Assembly (NCBI GenBank): GCA_018241505.1 | Contig: JAFEDS010000005.1 | Coordinates: 62,001 to 126,000, forward strand | Direction: 5' to 3' | DNA: 64,000 nucleotides | DNA from: Pseudomonadota bacterium | Lineage (GTDB): Bacteria > Pseudomonadota > Gammaproteobacteria > Steroidobacterales > Steroidobacteraceae | Part shown: positions 33,940 through 42,937 of the stretch, piece after piece | Numbering within the stretch: position 1 is the first letter of the stretch | Layout: every line of letters starts with the position of its first letter | Translations under genes and position numbers: made by a program | Notes under the pieces: model-generated | Told to the model about the DNA's origin: nothing | Seen by the model: the letters and a program-made list of their open reading frames with translations, nothing else | The model's database searches: none

Positions 33940-34500
33940 ATGGCCGCTCCCAAGGGACATAGACCGCCTGCTGCCGGGATGGGCAGACCGAAAGGTGTGC
34001 CCAACAAGTTCAGCGCCGAGGCCAAGGAGTGCCTTGCACTGGCATTCGAGGGGCTGGGCGGTGTGGAGGGTTTGGTTGAGTGGGGCAAGAAGCATCGAGC
34101 GGCGTTCTACCGGATCTGGTCCAAGTTGATCGCCAATAGCGGCGCGAGCGCGGCGGTGGATGCCTCGATGCACCTCACCGCGAATGTGAACATCGGCGGC
34201 GTGAGCAGCGATGCTCCTGCCGGTGACCTGACGCACGAGCAACTGATGTCGCTGGGCTACGACGAGTTGACCCGGCTCGCCCTCGCTGGCCGCATGGGTG
34301 CAGATCAGATCCTCGATGCAATCGCCGCAAAGGACGCTGAACGCGTCATCGAGCACGAGGGCGGCGCTGAGCCCGTCCATCCCGCAATCGCGGCTCCTGG
34401 GGCTCCAGTGGCGGTCTCACGCGTGGTCGATGTTGGCTCCGTTGTGGACGCGGTTCTCAACGTGGAAACGGTGCCGAGTGGAGCGCCAAACCATGGCTGA
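33940..34500 (+). CDS. Small-terminase-like phage protein
   Basis: 186 aa from ATG 33940 (GTG 33928 in frame is an alternative; neither has a strong ribosome site). It contains the phage DNA-packaging-associated start GRPKGVPNKFSAEAKECLAL, and then AFYRIWSKLIANSGA, followed by a long Ala/Val-rich tail. GRPKGxPNK proteins commonly sit at the small-terminase position. The large terminase is 3 kb downstream. Identification rests on this motif and context. Confidence 0.6.
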   Translation: MAAPKGHRPPAAGMGRPKGVPNKFSAEAKECLALAFEGLGGVEGLVEWGKKHRAAFYRIWSKLIANSGASAAVDASMHLTANVNIGGVSSDAPAGDLTHEQLMSLGYDELTRLALAGRMGADQILDAIAAKDAERVIEHEGGAEPVHPAIAAPGAPVAVSRVVDVGSVVDAVLNVETVPSGAPNHG

Positions 34501-34813
34501 AGCGCTGTGGTCTCTCAGGCAGGAAACGCACTGTGCATCGGCGTTCGGGGATTTCGGGGTCTCACGAGCCGTGTGGGGCGCTGGTACCCCAGCCGGTACC
34601 CTTTGCGGTGCCGTGCGCGGCCCATCGCGCGCATGCCCAGCGATCGGCAGCCGAACCGGTGGAGACCGGCACCGTGCAACCTCGCCACGCGTCCGGACTG
34701 CCGGAAGGTCTCACCCGGCCGGAGTCCGCCGCGATACGGCGCCGCTCCTGGGCGCTCCTGGCGCGTCGTGCGAGGGCTGCGCAGTCTCGTTTCCAACCGA
34801 GGTTATAAAACCG
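34501..34813. other. Intergenic stretch with no supported gene
   Basis: About 310 bases of GC-rich sequence follow the small-terminase-like gene. Frames are open on both strands, but none has a start with a ribosome site or recognisable protein. It may be the decayed remains of a phage gene. Nothing else is seen. Confidence 0.4.
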
Positions 34814-35089
34814 CTACATCAGATCAGCGCTGCAAAACTGACACTTAACGCGCTGGTCGCGTCGGGCAATTGCCAGGGGGAAGGATCTGGCCCAGGCCGG
34901 GGAATTGCAGGTCGGGCAGCGAAGCAGCCGAACCAGTGCGAGAGCACCGAAGAAGATGAAAAACCCGGCGAACGCGATGGTGGAACTGACAGCGTCATGG
35001 CGTCCGATTTCCAACGGCACCATCAAAAGCACCCATCCAGCAGCGGCGGTCAACCAAAGTGTCCTACTTCGTCGGCGAATGCTTTTCAT
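34814..35089 (-). CDS. Small membrane protein with C-terminal zinc ribbon
   Basis: 91 aa from ATG 35089, on the opposite strand to its neighbours. Two transmembrane helices (about 12-28 WLTAAAGWVLLMVPLEI; 38-55 TIAFAGFFIFFGALALVRLL) are followed by a CPTC and a CQFC pair that can bind zinc. Orientation against the phage genes suggests an independently expressed accessory (moron-type) gene. Function unknown. Confidence 0.6.
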   Translation of the reverse strand: MKSIRRRSRTLWLTAAAGWVLLMVPLEIGRHDAVSSTIAFAGFFIFFGALALVRLLRCPTCNSPAWARSFPLAIARRDQRVKCQFCSADLM

Positions 35090-35229
35090 GCGGCCAAGTA
35101 TAGCCGCTGCGGATCGTTGAGCCGCCTGGACGCCCGCAAAAGGAACTGGGGTCGGGATCGCCGAACCGCGCGACGCTTCCGCCGGCTGTTTGAGCGGCGT
35201 CCGGCGCGCCCCGGCAAGGAGATGCAGCC

Positions 35230-35556
35230 GTGATCGACGGAACCGCAGAGGGGACGTGGACAGCGTTGTGCGAGGGGCTCGCGTTTCCCCTGGTCGCAGC
35301 ACGCCTACCGAGTTTCCGCCGATTCCGACCAGTTGAGCGCATCGGCTTTTGCGCACACTGGACCGACTGGGTGTTGTCGGAGGATCAGGACATCCGCGAC
35401 GGCGCCGGACGCGGCGAACCGAGCAGCCACGCGATCAAGTGGGCTGCAAAGCGCGGTATCTCGGAGGTTGAGCTGCGCGAGTGCTACACGACCCTCACCA
35501 CAATGTGGTGCGCCCAGGCGGCCGAGTCTCCGGGGGACGGCAGTGTCACACACTGA
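35230..35556 (+). CDS. Hypothetical phage-type protein
   Basis: 108 aa from GTG 35230. It is soluble and Trp-rich (FCAHWTDWVLSEDQDIRDGA, HAIKWAAKRGISEVEL). It has no recognised family. It overlaps the start of the next gene, forming a compact run of small genes (35230-37516) leading to the terminase. Confidence 0.55.
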   Translation: MIDGTAEGTWTALCEGLAFPLVAARLPSFRRFRPVERIGFCAHWTDWVLSEDQDIRDGAGRGEPSSHAIKWAAKRGISEVELRECYTTLTTMWCAQAAESPGDGSVTH

Positions 35557-35758
35557 CTACCGCATGCGTGCGGATCGCCACAGGCCAACACACGCATCCG
35601 CAATCGCTGCGGAGATGCGCCGGCTCGCGGGCCAGGGTCTCAGTGCGTATGACATCGCAACGGCACTACGCACCAACGTATCTCAGGTACTTGAAGCGCT
35701 CGATGCGGACACCGTCGAGTTCGTTCGAACCACAGTTCCAAGGAGTCAACAGACGTGA
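35543..35758 (+). CDS. Small HTH-like phage protein
   Basis: 71 aa from GTG 35543 with GGGGAC upstream; ATG 35564 would give 64 aa. The core IAAEMRRLAGQGLSAYDIAT, then NVSQVLEAL looks like a helix-turn-helix of the kind used in phage small regulators. It overlaps both neighbours (13 bases upstream, 4 bases downstream), so it is part of one translational unit. Confidence 0.55.
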   Translation: MSHTDYRMRADRHRPTHASAIAAEMRRLAGQGLSAYDIATALRTNVSQVLEALDADTVEFVRTTVPRSQQT

Positions 35759-36480
35759 ATGCCCAAGTAGCAACACCCATCAACGCAACGTCCCCGCTCA
35801 CCGAGCTGCAGCGGGCACTGAAGGCCGCGCAGCGGCAGGAGGCCGCAGCAGTAGACGCGCTGGGAGCGGCAGACCGGGATCTTGCCAACAAGCGCAAGCT
35901 GGTGGAGTCGTGCCAGCGCGATGCAGATCAGGCTTCAGCGGCGATCGGTGCGAATGTGGACATGCTCGCAGCAGAGCATCTGGCGAATCAGGCGCGTGCG
36001 GCGGACGTGCGCCTTTCCACGTCACGGAACATGTTGGCGAAAGCGAAGACGACACGTGAGATGGTGCAAGGTGAGCTGCAAGCAGCGCAGCGAGCGGCCA
36101 ATGAGGTCGCTGAGTCAATCTTCTGTGACGAGGTGCGCGCACTCGGCGAGCGATACTTCGAGGCTTTGAGCACTGTACACGCCCTGCGAGCCCAACTGGC
36201 AGGGGCATATCAATGTCCCGGCCGAAAGGCACTCCGCCCCTTGCAGTGGCTGCGGATTGACACCCCCAAGTTTTTCAACTTCGAACAGCTCGGGATCGGC
36301 TCACCCGGATATGACGTCCCTGTAAACCAGCTACAGGATGTCACCCATGGCCTGGGTGCTGAGGATCAGTGTCAGTCTGAGAGAGCGCGCATCGAACAAC
36401 ACGCCGCCGCATCCAGAGTGAGGTTAGAAGCGATCTCGCGCGGTTATGATTCATCAAACACGGATGAAGACGCAACATGA
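35755..36480 (+). CDS. Coiled-coil hypothetical phage protein
   Basis: 241 aa from GTG 35755 (GTGA overlap). Residues about 15-130 are almost wholly helical, Ala/Glu/Arg-rich and of coiled-coil type (ELQRALKAAQRQEAAAVDAL, MVQGELQAAQRAANEVAESI); the rest is mixed. Its place before the terminase would suit a scaffold or packaging accessory, but no family is recognised. Confidence 0.6.
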   Translation: MNAQVATPINATSPLTELQRALKAAQRQEAAAVDALGAADRDLANKRKLVESCQRDADQASAAIGANVDMLAAEHLANQARAADVRLSTSRNMLAKAKTTREMVQGELQAAQRAANEVAESIFCDEVRALGERYFEALSTVHALRAQLAGAYQCPGRKALRPLQWLRIDTPKFFNFEQLGIGSPGYDVPVNQLQDVTHGLGAEDQCQSERARIEQHAAASRVRLEAISRGYDSSNTDEDAT

Positions 36481-36695
36481 ATAATGTTGGCGAGCGCGGC
36501 CATGGGCAAGCTGCACTCGTGCCGCCGAAAGTCTTGGACATCGTTAGTCACGGCGGCCGGACAAGTCGATCAGTGTCCGCAAAAACGGTCGAAGGCCAGC
36601 GCGGCTACTCCTTGCCGGTGGTTGGCAGCGCGTCGGGTTTGGTTGCATACCCCCGTTGCGTCGCCCCCTTTTTGATTCTCCAACGAACTACGTGA
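36477..36695 (+). CDS. Small hypothetical protein (doubtful)
   Basis: 72 aa starting at an ATGA overlap with the previous stop. It has no recognisable motif and its C-terminal 30 residues are ordinary. The overlap with the upstream gene is the main support; the next gene has its own good ribosome site 24 bases after this stop. Confidence 0.35.
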   Translation: MNNVGERGHGQAALVPPKVLDIVSHGGRTSRSVSAKTVEGQRGYSLPVVGSASGLVAYPRCVAPFLILQRTT

Positions 36696-36718
36696 TTCAC
36701 AACTTAGGAGCTGACACG

Positions 36719-37516
36719 ATGAGCATTGAAGATCGCTACACCGCCGTTCCGACCCCGCACGGCGGCGTTCAACTGATTCCAAAGTCGATCTCCACCATGG
36801 ATGCGGCATCACGTGTGCAGCCTGTCCGGCGCCTCGTGCGAGCGCGCACGGGCGATGACGTCGTGTCGGGGAATCCCAAATCCCCGAAGCGCATCTCATT
36901 TGGGAAAACCGACACTCCTGCAGGCGAAGGCCGCCTCGATCACTCCGATGACACGGTTTACCGATTGCAGCCCCATGTGAATAACGCGCCGGGTGTTCCA
37001 GTCCGTGCCGAGACCGTCGAGTCGGTTCGCAGTCAGATTTCACTAGTCGGCACGTTACCACCCGGGGCGCGCGGTCCTGACTACCCAGTACCGCAGCCCA
37101 CACGCTCCGTGGTCGTGAACGAGCAACTTGAAGCGGAGGATGTCGAGTTCGTGATGCGCGCGCTGCCGTGCGACCACACGGTGGCAGTGCAAGCGCTGAG
37201 CCGTATGCCTCCGAGTGAGAGACGCTTGTTTTTGGAAGGTTTGCGGGACACGACGTGGAAGCGCGCCGTGATGGCGGAACGTCAAAACGCCGATGACGCG
37301 GCGAAGGCTGATTATCAGCGGGAAATCGGCGTTCAGAATGCATACGCACAGCGCATGGCCGCTCACGGGGCGACAATGGATGCGCAGCACTCGCAGACCT
37401 GGGGGCTCCCGGAATCTGCCGCTGTGCGGCGCTCCGCCGCCCCGGTGCGCTCAACTGGCAACGTAGTGCGCGACTACGCGGCGACCATGGCCAAGTACGC
37501 TGCGGAGAGAGCCTGA
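36719..37516 (+). CDS. Hypothetical phage protein upstream of the terminase
   Basis: 265 aa from ATG 36719 with the strong ribosome site TTAGGAG. It is a soluble, charged protein with a helical segment (EDVEFVMRALPCDHTVAVQA, then LSRMPPSERRLFLEGLRD) and no known domain. It ends 3 bases before the terminase start, so it is likely a packaging partner or simply co-transcribed. Confidence 0.65.
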   Translation: MSIEDRYTAVPTPHGGVQLIPKSISTMDAASRVQPVRRLVRARTGDDVVSGNPKSPKRISFGKTDTPAGEGRLDHSDDTVYRLQPHVNNAPGVPVRAETVESVRSQISLVGTLPPGARGPDYPVPQPTRSVVVNEQLEAEDVEFVMRALPCDHTVAVQALSRMPPSERRLFLEGLRDTTWKRAVMAERQNADDAAKADYQREIGVQNAYAQRMAAHGATMDAQHSQTWGLPESAAVRRSAAPVRSTGNVVRDYAATMAKYAAERA

Positions 37517-37519
37517 CCA

Positions 37520-39175
37520 ATGCAGACCGCGGCCCGCAGCAGCGCCGTGCAGTCCTTCGATTGGATGGCGCAGGACTACTCGGCTGTGAACCGGGAGCGC
37601 CTGCTGCGGCTCGCCTTGTGGTCCAAGAATCCGGCGCTCGTTCAGTCATCGCGAGACTTCTATCGCCACAACATTGCGCAGTTTATCGAGGATGTCGGAG
37701 TCACATCCGACCCGCGCAATGCGCTGCTCGTACCTCCGCGCCCGGTGCTGATGCCATTCCTTCTGTTTCCAAAGCAACGCGAGTTTGTGAACTGGGTTTT
37801 GGAACGGGCGAAGAACAAAGAGCACGGCCTGTGCGAAAAGTCCCGTGACTGTGGTATCTCGTGGCTGGCCATGTGCCTGGTTGGATCCCTTTGCCTCTTT
37901 AACAACAACATCAACATTGGCATTGGCAGTGCGAAGGAAGACAAGATAGACCGCACAGGCGACCCAGACACACTGCTGCACAAGCTGAGGACCTTCCTGG
38001 CGAGTGTTCCAGTTCAGTTTCGCGGTGGATATGATGAGAAACGCGACTCTGCTCACCTGCGAGTAAGAATACCTGCGACAAACTCAACGGTAGTAGGCGA
38101 GGCGGGTCGCAACATCGGTCGCGGTGGCCGCACTACCTTGTACATTATTGATGAGAGCGCATTTCTCGAATTTCCCGAGCTGGTTGAGGCATCTCTGGCG
38201 AGCAACACGGATTGCCGTATCGACATCAGCTCGGTGCGCGGCATGGGGAACCCGTTCGCGATCAAGAGACACTCGGGGAAATTCCCGGTATTTACGTTCA
38301 GACACACCGACGATCCTCGCAAGCAAGGCGATTGGCTCAAACGGATGTCGGACACCCTCGATCCGGTCACGCTCGGGTCTGAAATTTTGATCGACTATCG
38401 GGCGTCCGTTGAAGGCGCGCTCATCCCAGCGGAATGGGTGTTGGCTTCGGTCGACGCCCACAAGAAGCTTGGGATTGAGCCCGTCAGCGGCGTTTTTCGC
38501 GCGGCGCTCGATGTAGCGGATGAAGGTCGAGACCGATGCGCGCTCGCGGGCCGTCACGGAGTTGTACTGCAAACGTTGCAATCGTGGTCCGGAAAGGGCT
38601 CGAACCTGTCCGCCACAGTCTCGCGAGCATTTGCGCTCTGCGAGGACAATGACTACCAAACTTTACTTTATGACGCGGACGGCTTGGGTGCTGGATGCCG
38701 AGGGATCGCCGATGAATTGAACAAGGTACGGCGTGAGACATACAAGAAGATGATTTTCGCCGGCCCGTTCCGTGGCAGTGCGACGCCGTTCAATCCGGAC
38801 AGGCGCGTTCCAAATACACAGCGCACGGCTGGAGACTTCTTTGCCAATGCAAAATCGCAAAGTTATTGGAGCTTGCGGATGCGACTTGAAACCACATTCC
38901 GGGCTCTAGAGGGTGCGCCCTTCGATCGAGACGACATTCTTAGCATCAGCTCCGATCTCGCCGAGTTGGATCAACTCGTGAACGAGCTTATACAGCCCAC
39001 CTATACAATCAACAACGCCGGGAAGGTGTTGGTTGACAAGTCACCCAATGGGACTGCGTCACCAAATCTGGCGGACGCCGTCGCGATGTGCTTCAGTCCG
39101 TGGAGTTCCAAGGGCGGGTGGCATGACATGCGCGACTTCTCGGCAACCGCCTTGCGCCTCGGACTGGGAATGTAG
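37520..39175 (+). CDS. terL: Phage terminase large subunit
   Basis: 551 aa. The ATPase domain has the Walker A variant EKSRDCGISW (106-115), of the K-S-R-D-x-G form seen in Mu-like/gp17-type terminases, and Walker B TLYIIDE (206-212). The nuclease domain carries the acidic residues in ALDVADEGRD, LLYDADGLGAGC and NLADAVAMCF. It should pump DNA into proheads and cut it, yet no portal or capsid gene follows; the next gene is a tail-hub-like protein. Full length, no frameshift. Confidence 0.92.
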   Translation: MQTAARSSAVQSFDWMAQDYSAVNRERLLRLALWSKNPALVQSSRDFYRHNIAQFIEDVGVTSDPRNALLVPPRPVLMPFLLFPKQREFVNWVLERAKNKEHGLCEKSRDCGISWLAMCLVGSLCLFNNNINIGIGSAKEDKIDRTGDPDTLLHKLRTFLASVPVQFRGGYDEKRDSAHLRVRIPATNSTVVGEAGRNIGRGGRTTLYIIDESAFLEFPELVEASLASNTDCRIDISSVRGMGNPFAIKRHSGKFPVFTFRHTDDPRKQGDWLKRMSDTLDPVTLGSEILIDYRASVEGALIPAEWVLASVDAHKKLGIEPVSGVFRAALDVADEGRDRCALAGRHGVVLQTLQSWSGKGSNLSATVSRAFALCEDNDYQTLLYDADGLGAGCRGIADELNKVRRETYKKMIFAGPFRGSATPFNPDRRVPNTQRTAGDFFANAKSQSYWSLRMRLETTFRALEGAPFDRDDILSISSDLAELDQLVNELIQPTYTINNAGKVLVDKSPNGTASPNLADAVAMCFSPWSSKGGWHDMRDFSATALRLGLGM

Positions 39176-39186
39176 GAGGGAATGTG

Positions 39187-40281
39187 ATGGGCAACCAGTA
39201 CGATAGGCAGTTGTCCCTTGAGGTAAGCGATGCGGCGAACCCGTTTGCATCCACCCAGGCCGTCGATTCCACGACCATTGGGACCACGACGACTTTTGGT
39301 GATGCCGGTGATACGACTACGAAAATCGAGTTTGGTCTGCCGACGCCGGGAAGCAGCGCCGTCAAGGGCGGCACGCGGCCGACGGCCGGATTCAAGATCA
39401 CGTTCAACGTGCGGCGCGGGGATACGCAGACGCCCAACTCGCTGGATGTGACGATCTACAACCTGTCCGAAGAGACGATGAATCAGGTATCGACGAAGGA
39501 GTTTCGGACAATCAAGCTCCAAGCCGGCTACCCGGGGAACTTCGGATTGTTGTTTCAGGGGGAGATCAAACAGGTGCGCAAGGGTCGCACGGATGCGAAA
39601 GACTCGTACCTGACGATCACCGCAGCAGATGGGGATTCGGCTTATAACTATTCCGCGATGGCGTTGACACTAGCTGCGGGCTCGAAGCCGACCGATTCGA
39701 TCCAACAGATAGTGAAAAGCATGGCGTCAGGCGCGGTGTCCCGAGGATACACACCGGATTTACCGGCCAATGGTTTCGTGCGTAATCGAGTCTTCTGGGG
39801 CATGACCAAGGATGAGTTATACGACTTTTGCGAGGCATACGACCTCACTGCGAGTATTCAAGACGGAAAGCTGACGTTCATTCCCAATCAGGGTTACATC
39901 CCTGGCAAGGCCGTAGTGATTTCGCCTCAAACGGGATTGCTTAGCGTACCGGAGCAAACACAGAACGGGATCGAATGCGCGGTCCTCCTGAACCCCAACA
40001 TCAAAATTGGGCAGTTGGTACAGTTGCAAAATACCGCGATCAATCAGCTCCGGTATGGCGTGGATCTCGGTAGCCAGGGCGCCAACTATCAGCTCACCAA
40101 AACTGTGAAGTTGAACGCTCAGGGGCTCTATTATGTACTTGCTGCTGATCACGTGGGCGATACGCGCGGGCCGCCGTGGGAGACGAAGTTGACGTTGCTG
40201 TCGGTTGATGCGCAGATCCCTCAGAGTCAGATCAGTCGCACCAACATACAACCGGGAACAACGGCGATCCGGCGCAATTGA
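39187..40281 (+). CDS. Phage baseplate/tail-hub-like protein
   Basis: 364 aa from ATG 39187, with an AGGAGG ribosome site. After a disordered N-terminus the core begins with FKITFNVRRGDTQTPNSLDV then TIYNLSEETM, the pattern of gpD/gp27-type hub proteins that form the base of the tail spike; a LysM-like or further beta domain follows (WGMTKDELYDFCEAYDLTAS). It is the only tail gene in element 1. Its partner spike fragment lies in element 2 (50207). Confidence 0.65.
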   Translation: MGNQYDRQLSLEVSDAANPFASTQAVDSTTIGTTTTFGDAGDTTTKIEFGLPTPGSSAVKGGTRPTAGFKITFNVRRGDTQTPNSLDVTIYNLSEETMNQVSTKEFRTIKLQAGYPGNFGLLFQGEIKQVRKGRTDAKDSYLTITAADGDSAYNYSAMALTLAAGSKPTDSIQQIVKSMASGAVSRGYTPDLPANGFVRNRVFWGMTKDELYDFCEAYDLTASIQDGKLTFIPNQGYIPGKAVVISPQTGLLSVPEQTQNGIECAVLLNPNIKIGQLVQLQNTAINQLRYGVDLGSQGANYQLTKTVKLNAQGLYYVLAADHVGDTRGPPWETKLTLLSVDAQIPQSQISRTNIQPGTTAIRRN

Positions 40282-40305
40282 AGCGCCGCAGACACCTCGC
40301 TGGGC

Positions 40306-41124
40306 CTATGGCTTTTCGTTCCGGTGCTTGAAGACTTCCATCGCACGTGCATTCTCGACGTTAGACATGAAAGTGTTGCTGTCGAAGTTCGGCTCGACTA
40401 TCGTCACCGACCCGTCCGGTCGTAGCGCTCCCTGCGGATAGGACTTCCAAGAAATTTCGCTCTTGCGGGTAAGTTCGGGCATGGCGCCGACAAAAACAAA
40501 GCCGTCATCCACCGTGGGATACCAGCACCCGACTTGGTAGGCACCGGAAGCCATCCACGCTCTATGCATGTGCGCGGCATCCGCAAGCGGCAGTGAGCAT
40601 GGCTCATCGAGAAAGAGAATCGTATTGAGCGACTCTTTTGGGGCTGAGCTACACGTAACGCGGCGGACGTTGTCTGCCGCAAACACCCTGACCCGACGAC
40701 CGGCGTGAGAACACTGTTGATGATTTCGCCGAAGCTGATCAAGTTCGCGATCATCGCTTTGTTGCTTGGCCTGGATTTGTTGAGCGTACGCTTGCGCCTG
40801 TTGCTGTTGCTTGTCACGCTCAGCCGCAATCAGGCGTGTTTTCATCTCGTTGAGTATTTGATGGCGAAGCACTTGCTCAGCTTCAACCTTTGCTTTCCCG
40901 AAGAGAACAGTGGGCTTGCAGAAGTCGATCAGGCTCTCGGCGTCGCGAAAGCTTTGGTCTGTCCAGCCAGCGAAATAATCGAGGTTCCGCGCGTTTAGAG
41001 CTTGGTCTAGAACCGATCTTTCATCGCAAGTTACGTGGGTTCCATTGTAGTCGAATACCTGCGCGTCGCAGGCGTTGCTCAATGAGATGGTGAAAAGAAT
41101 GTAGAGGCAAACTCGTGTTGACAT
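40306..41124 (-). CDS. Exported hypothetical protein
   Basis: 272 aa with a signal peptide (VCLYILFTISLSNACDAQ) and a Gln-rich helical middle (RDKQQQQAQAYAQQIQAKQQ) typical of periplasmic coiled coils, plus several Cys residues that could form disulfides. It is on the minus strand behind the phage module and convergent with the hub gene, a usual place for host-affecting cargo. No family is recognised. Confidence 0.65.
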   Translation of the reverse strand: MSTRVCLYILFTISLSNACDAQVFDYNGTHVTCDERSVLDQALNARNLDYFAGWTDQSFRDAESLIDFCKPTVLFGKAKVEAEQVLRHQILNEMKTRLIAAERDKQQQQAQAYAQQIQAKQQSDDRELDQLRRNHQQCSHAGRRVRVFAADNVRRVTCSSAPKESLNTILFLDEPCSLPLADAAHMHRAWMASGAYQVGCWYPTVDDGFVFVGAMPELTRKSEISWKSYPQGALRPDGSVTIVEPNFDSNTFMSNVENARAMEVFKHRNEKP

Positions 41125-41213
41125 TGTTGTTCTCTCAGATTGTTGGCCATACAGTGGAATGGCATATCGGTGCTGGGTGGAATGCCGTCAGCAGCCGCTC
41201 TACCGTCTCGCGG

Positions 41214-41426
41214 GTGGTCATCTCCTTGGACACGTTGCGAGAGATTCATGAGCGCGGGTACGTGATCAATGCGTATTGCCCGCGTTGCGATCGACACCGG
41301 TTCCTCGATCTCGAGGGACTGATTGGCGCCGGCCATGGGGAACGTCGGTTCATGGGGCTGCGTGTCGCGTGCCGCGTTTGCGGCAGTCGGGCGGAACTGC
41401 GGCTGATCTGGCCCGGGCGGCGATGA
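41214..41426 (+). CDS. Small zinc-ribbon protein
   Basis: 70 aa from GTG 41214 (an ATG at 41115 would overlap the divergent gene). Two Cys pairs, CPRC and CRVC, separated by about 30 residues with LDLEGLIGAGHGERRF between, make a likely zinc ribbon. This type of short protein is frequent in phages. Function unknown. Confidence 0.55.
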   Translation: MVISLDTLREIHERGYVINAYCPRCDRHRFLDLEGLIGAGHGERRFMGLRVACRVCGSRAELRLIWPGRR

Positions 41427-41483
41427 GGGCGGCGCGCCCGGTCGAAGGTGTCCGTCCGTGCAGATGGTCCGAACGCGCCGCCA

Positions 41484-41690
41484 CTAGACATAGCCAGCCA
41501 GTGCCCGCGATGGCATCAGGTCATCAAACAGATGGAACTCCGAACCATCCTCTCTCACAGCGTACCAGCCCACGGCATCGTTGCTGCGTGCGTGAGTGAT
41601 GAGCCCATCTTCAAAACGGTCGTAGCGCTTGGACTCATCGAAACCGAAGTACCAGACAAATCGAATTCGGAGGCCATCTCGATCAGTCAT
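41484..41690 (-). CDS. Small hypothetical protein
   Basis: 68 aa from ATG 41690. It is rich in aromatic and acidic residues (FVWYFGFDESKRYDRFEDG, AVGWYAVREDGSEFHLFDD) with the look of a compact beta-protein. No recognised family. The opposite strand is also open, so the strand choice rests on composition. Confidence 0.45.
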   Translation of the reverse strand: MTDRDGLRIRFVWYFGFDESKRYDRFEDGLITHARSNDAVGWYAVREDGSEFHLFDDLMPSRALAGYV

Positions 41691-41906
41691 CGGCGCGACC
41701 CCGAAAGGATGAAGCAATAGCAGGCGGCGTGATGGGTCGCAAATACCAGCAATCCCCCTATCGCGGAAGCGATCAAACCTCGCATAGATTCGTCCTCCGA
41801 ATCAATCGAGCCGCGTCACTGCGGTCCCGTTTGCGATTCTAGCAATTGCGAAATTAGCAAAGTAGTGGCTCCGCTGGATCTTGGCGCCCTTTTAAACGGG
41901 GTGCCA

Positions 41907-42227
41907 ATGACCACATTCAGGAGTCGGGCCTACGATGCCTTTGTCGATGCGCTGAAGTCTCGGCGGGATGACCTGAAACTCTCGCAAATGGACTTGGCCG
42001 CAAAGCTGCCGAAGTGGCTCGGGTTTGACCACACGACCGTCAATAAAATCGAGCATCGGCGCCGCAATGTGTCCTTCGTCGAAGCGCGCGAACTGGCGAA
42101 GGTGCTAAAGACCTCCATTACCCAACTGGACAAGAATGCGCGGGCTATTCAGAAGGGGCTCAGCTCGGCCGGCCGGCCCGAATCGCCGATCCCAAAGCGC
42201 TCGAAGCGCGTGGCCCGCAAGAAATAA
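41907..42227 (+). CDS. XRE-family (Cro/CI-type HTH) regulator
   Basis: 106 aa from ATG 41907. An XRE HTH covers residues about 8-70 (LKLSQMDLAAKLPKWLGFDH and HTTVNKIEHRRRNVSFVEAR, then ELAKVLKTSITQL), followed by a basic tail. It may be the local repressor of the cargo genes that begin at 42938. It is not next to the integrase, so it is probably not the element's main immunity repressor. Confidence 0.8.
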   Translation: MTTFRSRAYDAFVDALKSRRDDLKLSQMDLAAKLPKWLGFDHTTVNKIEHRRRNVSFVEARELAKVLKTSITQLDKNARAIQKGLSSAGRPESPIPKRSKRVARKK

Positions 42228-42937
42228 CTTGGTAGTGGCGCGCCTACTTGATTCAGTGGGCTGGCGGCGGCCGTCGACGTACCTGGAGCGCCCCCGGCGA
42301 GCGTGGGGGCCGTGGCGGCCGTGGGTGTCCCGGGCCTGACCAGCCACCATGAGGCGCTGGGCGCCTTTCTCTGCTACGAAGGCCCATTGGCTCGGCCGCA
42401 GCTCGCCGACCGTTTACCTTTGGCGCTGGTAGTTTTCCAGCGCGATCCGGAGCCGCGCCCGCAGATCGGTGCCGGCACGGAGCCTGTCCTGGCGCATGAT
42501 TTGCCCGCCCTAGTCGCTGACCCGGAACAGAGCGTCCACGTCCAGGCGCGTGGGCATCGGGGATAGGGCAGATGGGCGCGTTTTATCGGTCGGGGCGCCA
42601 TGGGCAAATATTGCCCCAAGGGGTGGCGCGCTCACCAAACGAAATCGTCGACTACTGTACGTGCGGAAATCGTGTTTTTGGGGAACTGTGTACGCCCCAC
42701 GTCAAGGGGTATCATTGCGGCCCAAAGAGACTAGGAAAAGCCGGCGGACGTGTGCCCAGGGCGCGGAACGCCAGTGTAAAGGGACCGGGACAATTTCACG
42801 GGACCACGAACCCAACTGCCCCGGGTCGATCAGAACCAACAGAGTGTGATCGATGTCCCGTTGCCAATACTCTTGCACGCGGTGGCGACACACAAAATTC
42901 CTACGCCTGACAAGTGCCACAATGGAGATGAGCTGTA
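42228..42937. other. 710-base stretch with no supported gene
   Basis: GC-rich and G-biased sequence. On the minus strand a 27-codon open piece (MRQDRLRAGTDLRARLRIAL at its start) around 42415-42500 looks like a coding fragment. A plus-strand frame at 42572-42910 with CTC and C/H residues is open but not convincing. It may hold decayed phage genes plus the promoter of the HEPN gene. No tRNA, repeat array or terminator was seen. Confidence 0.4.
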
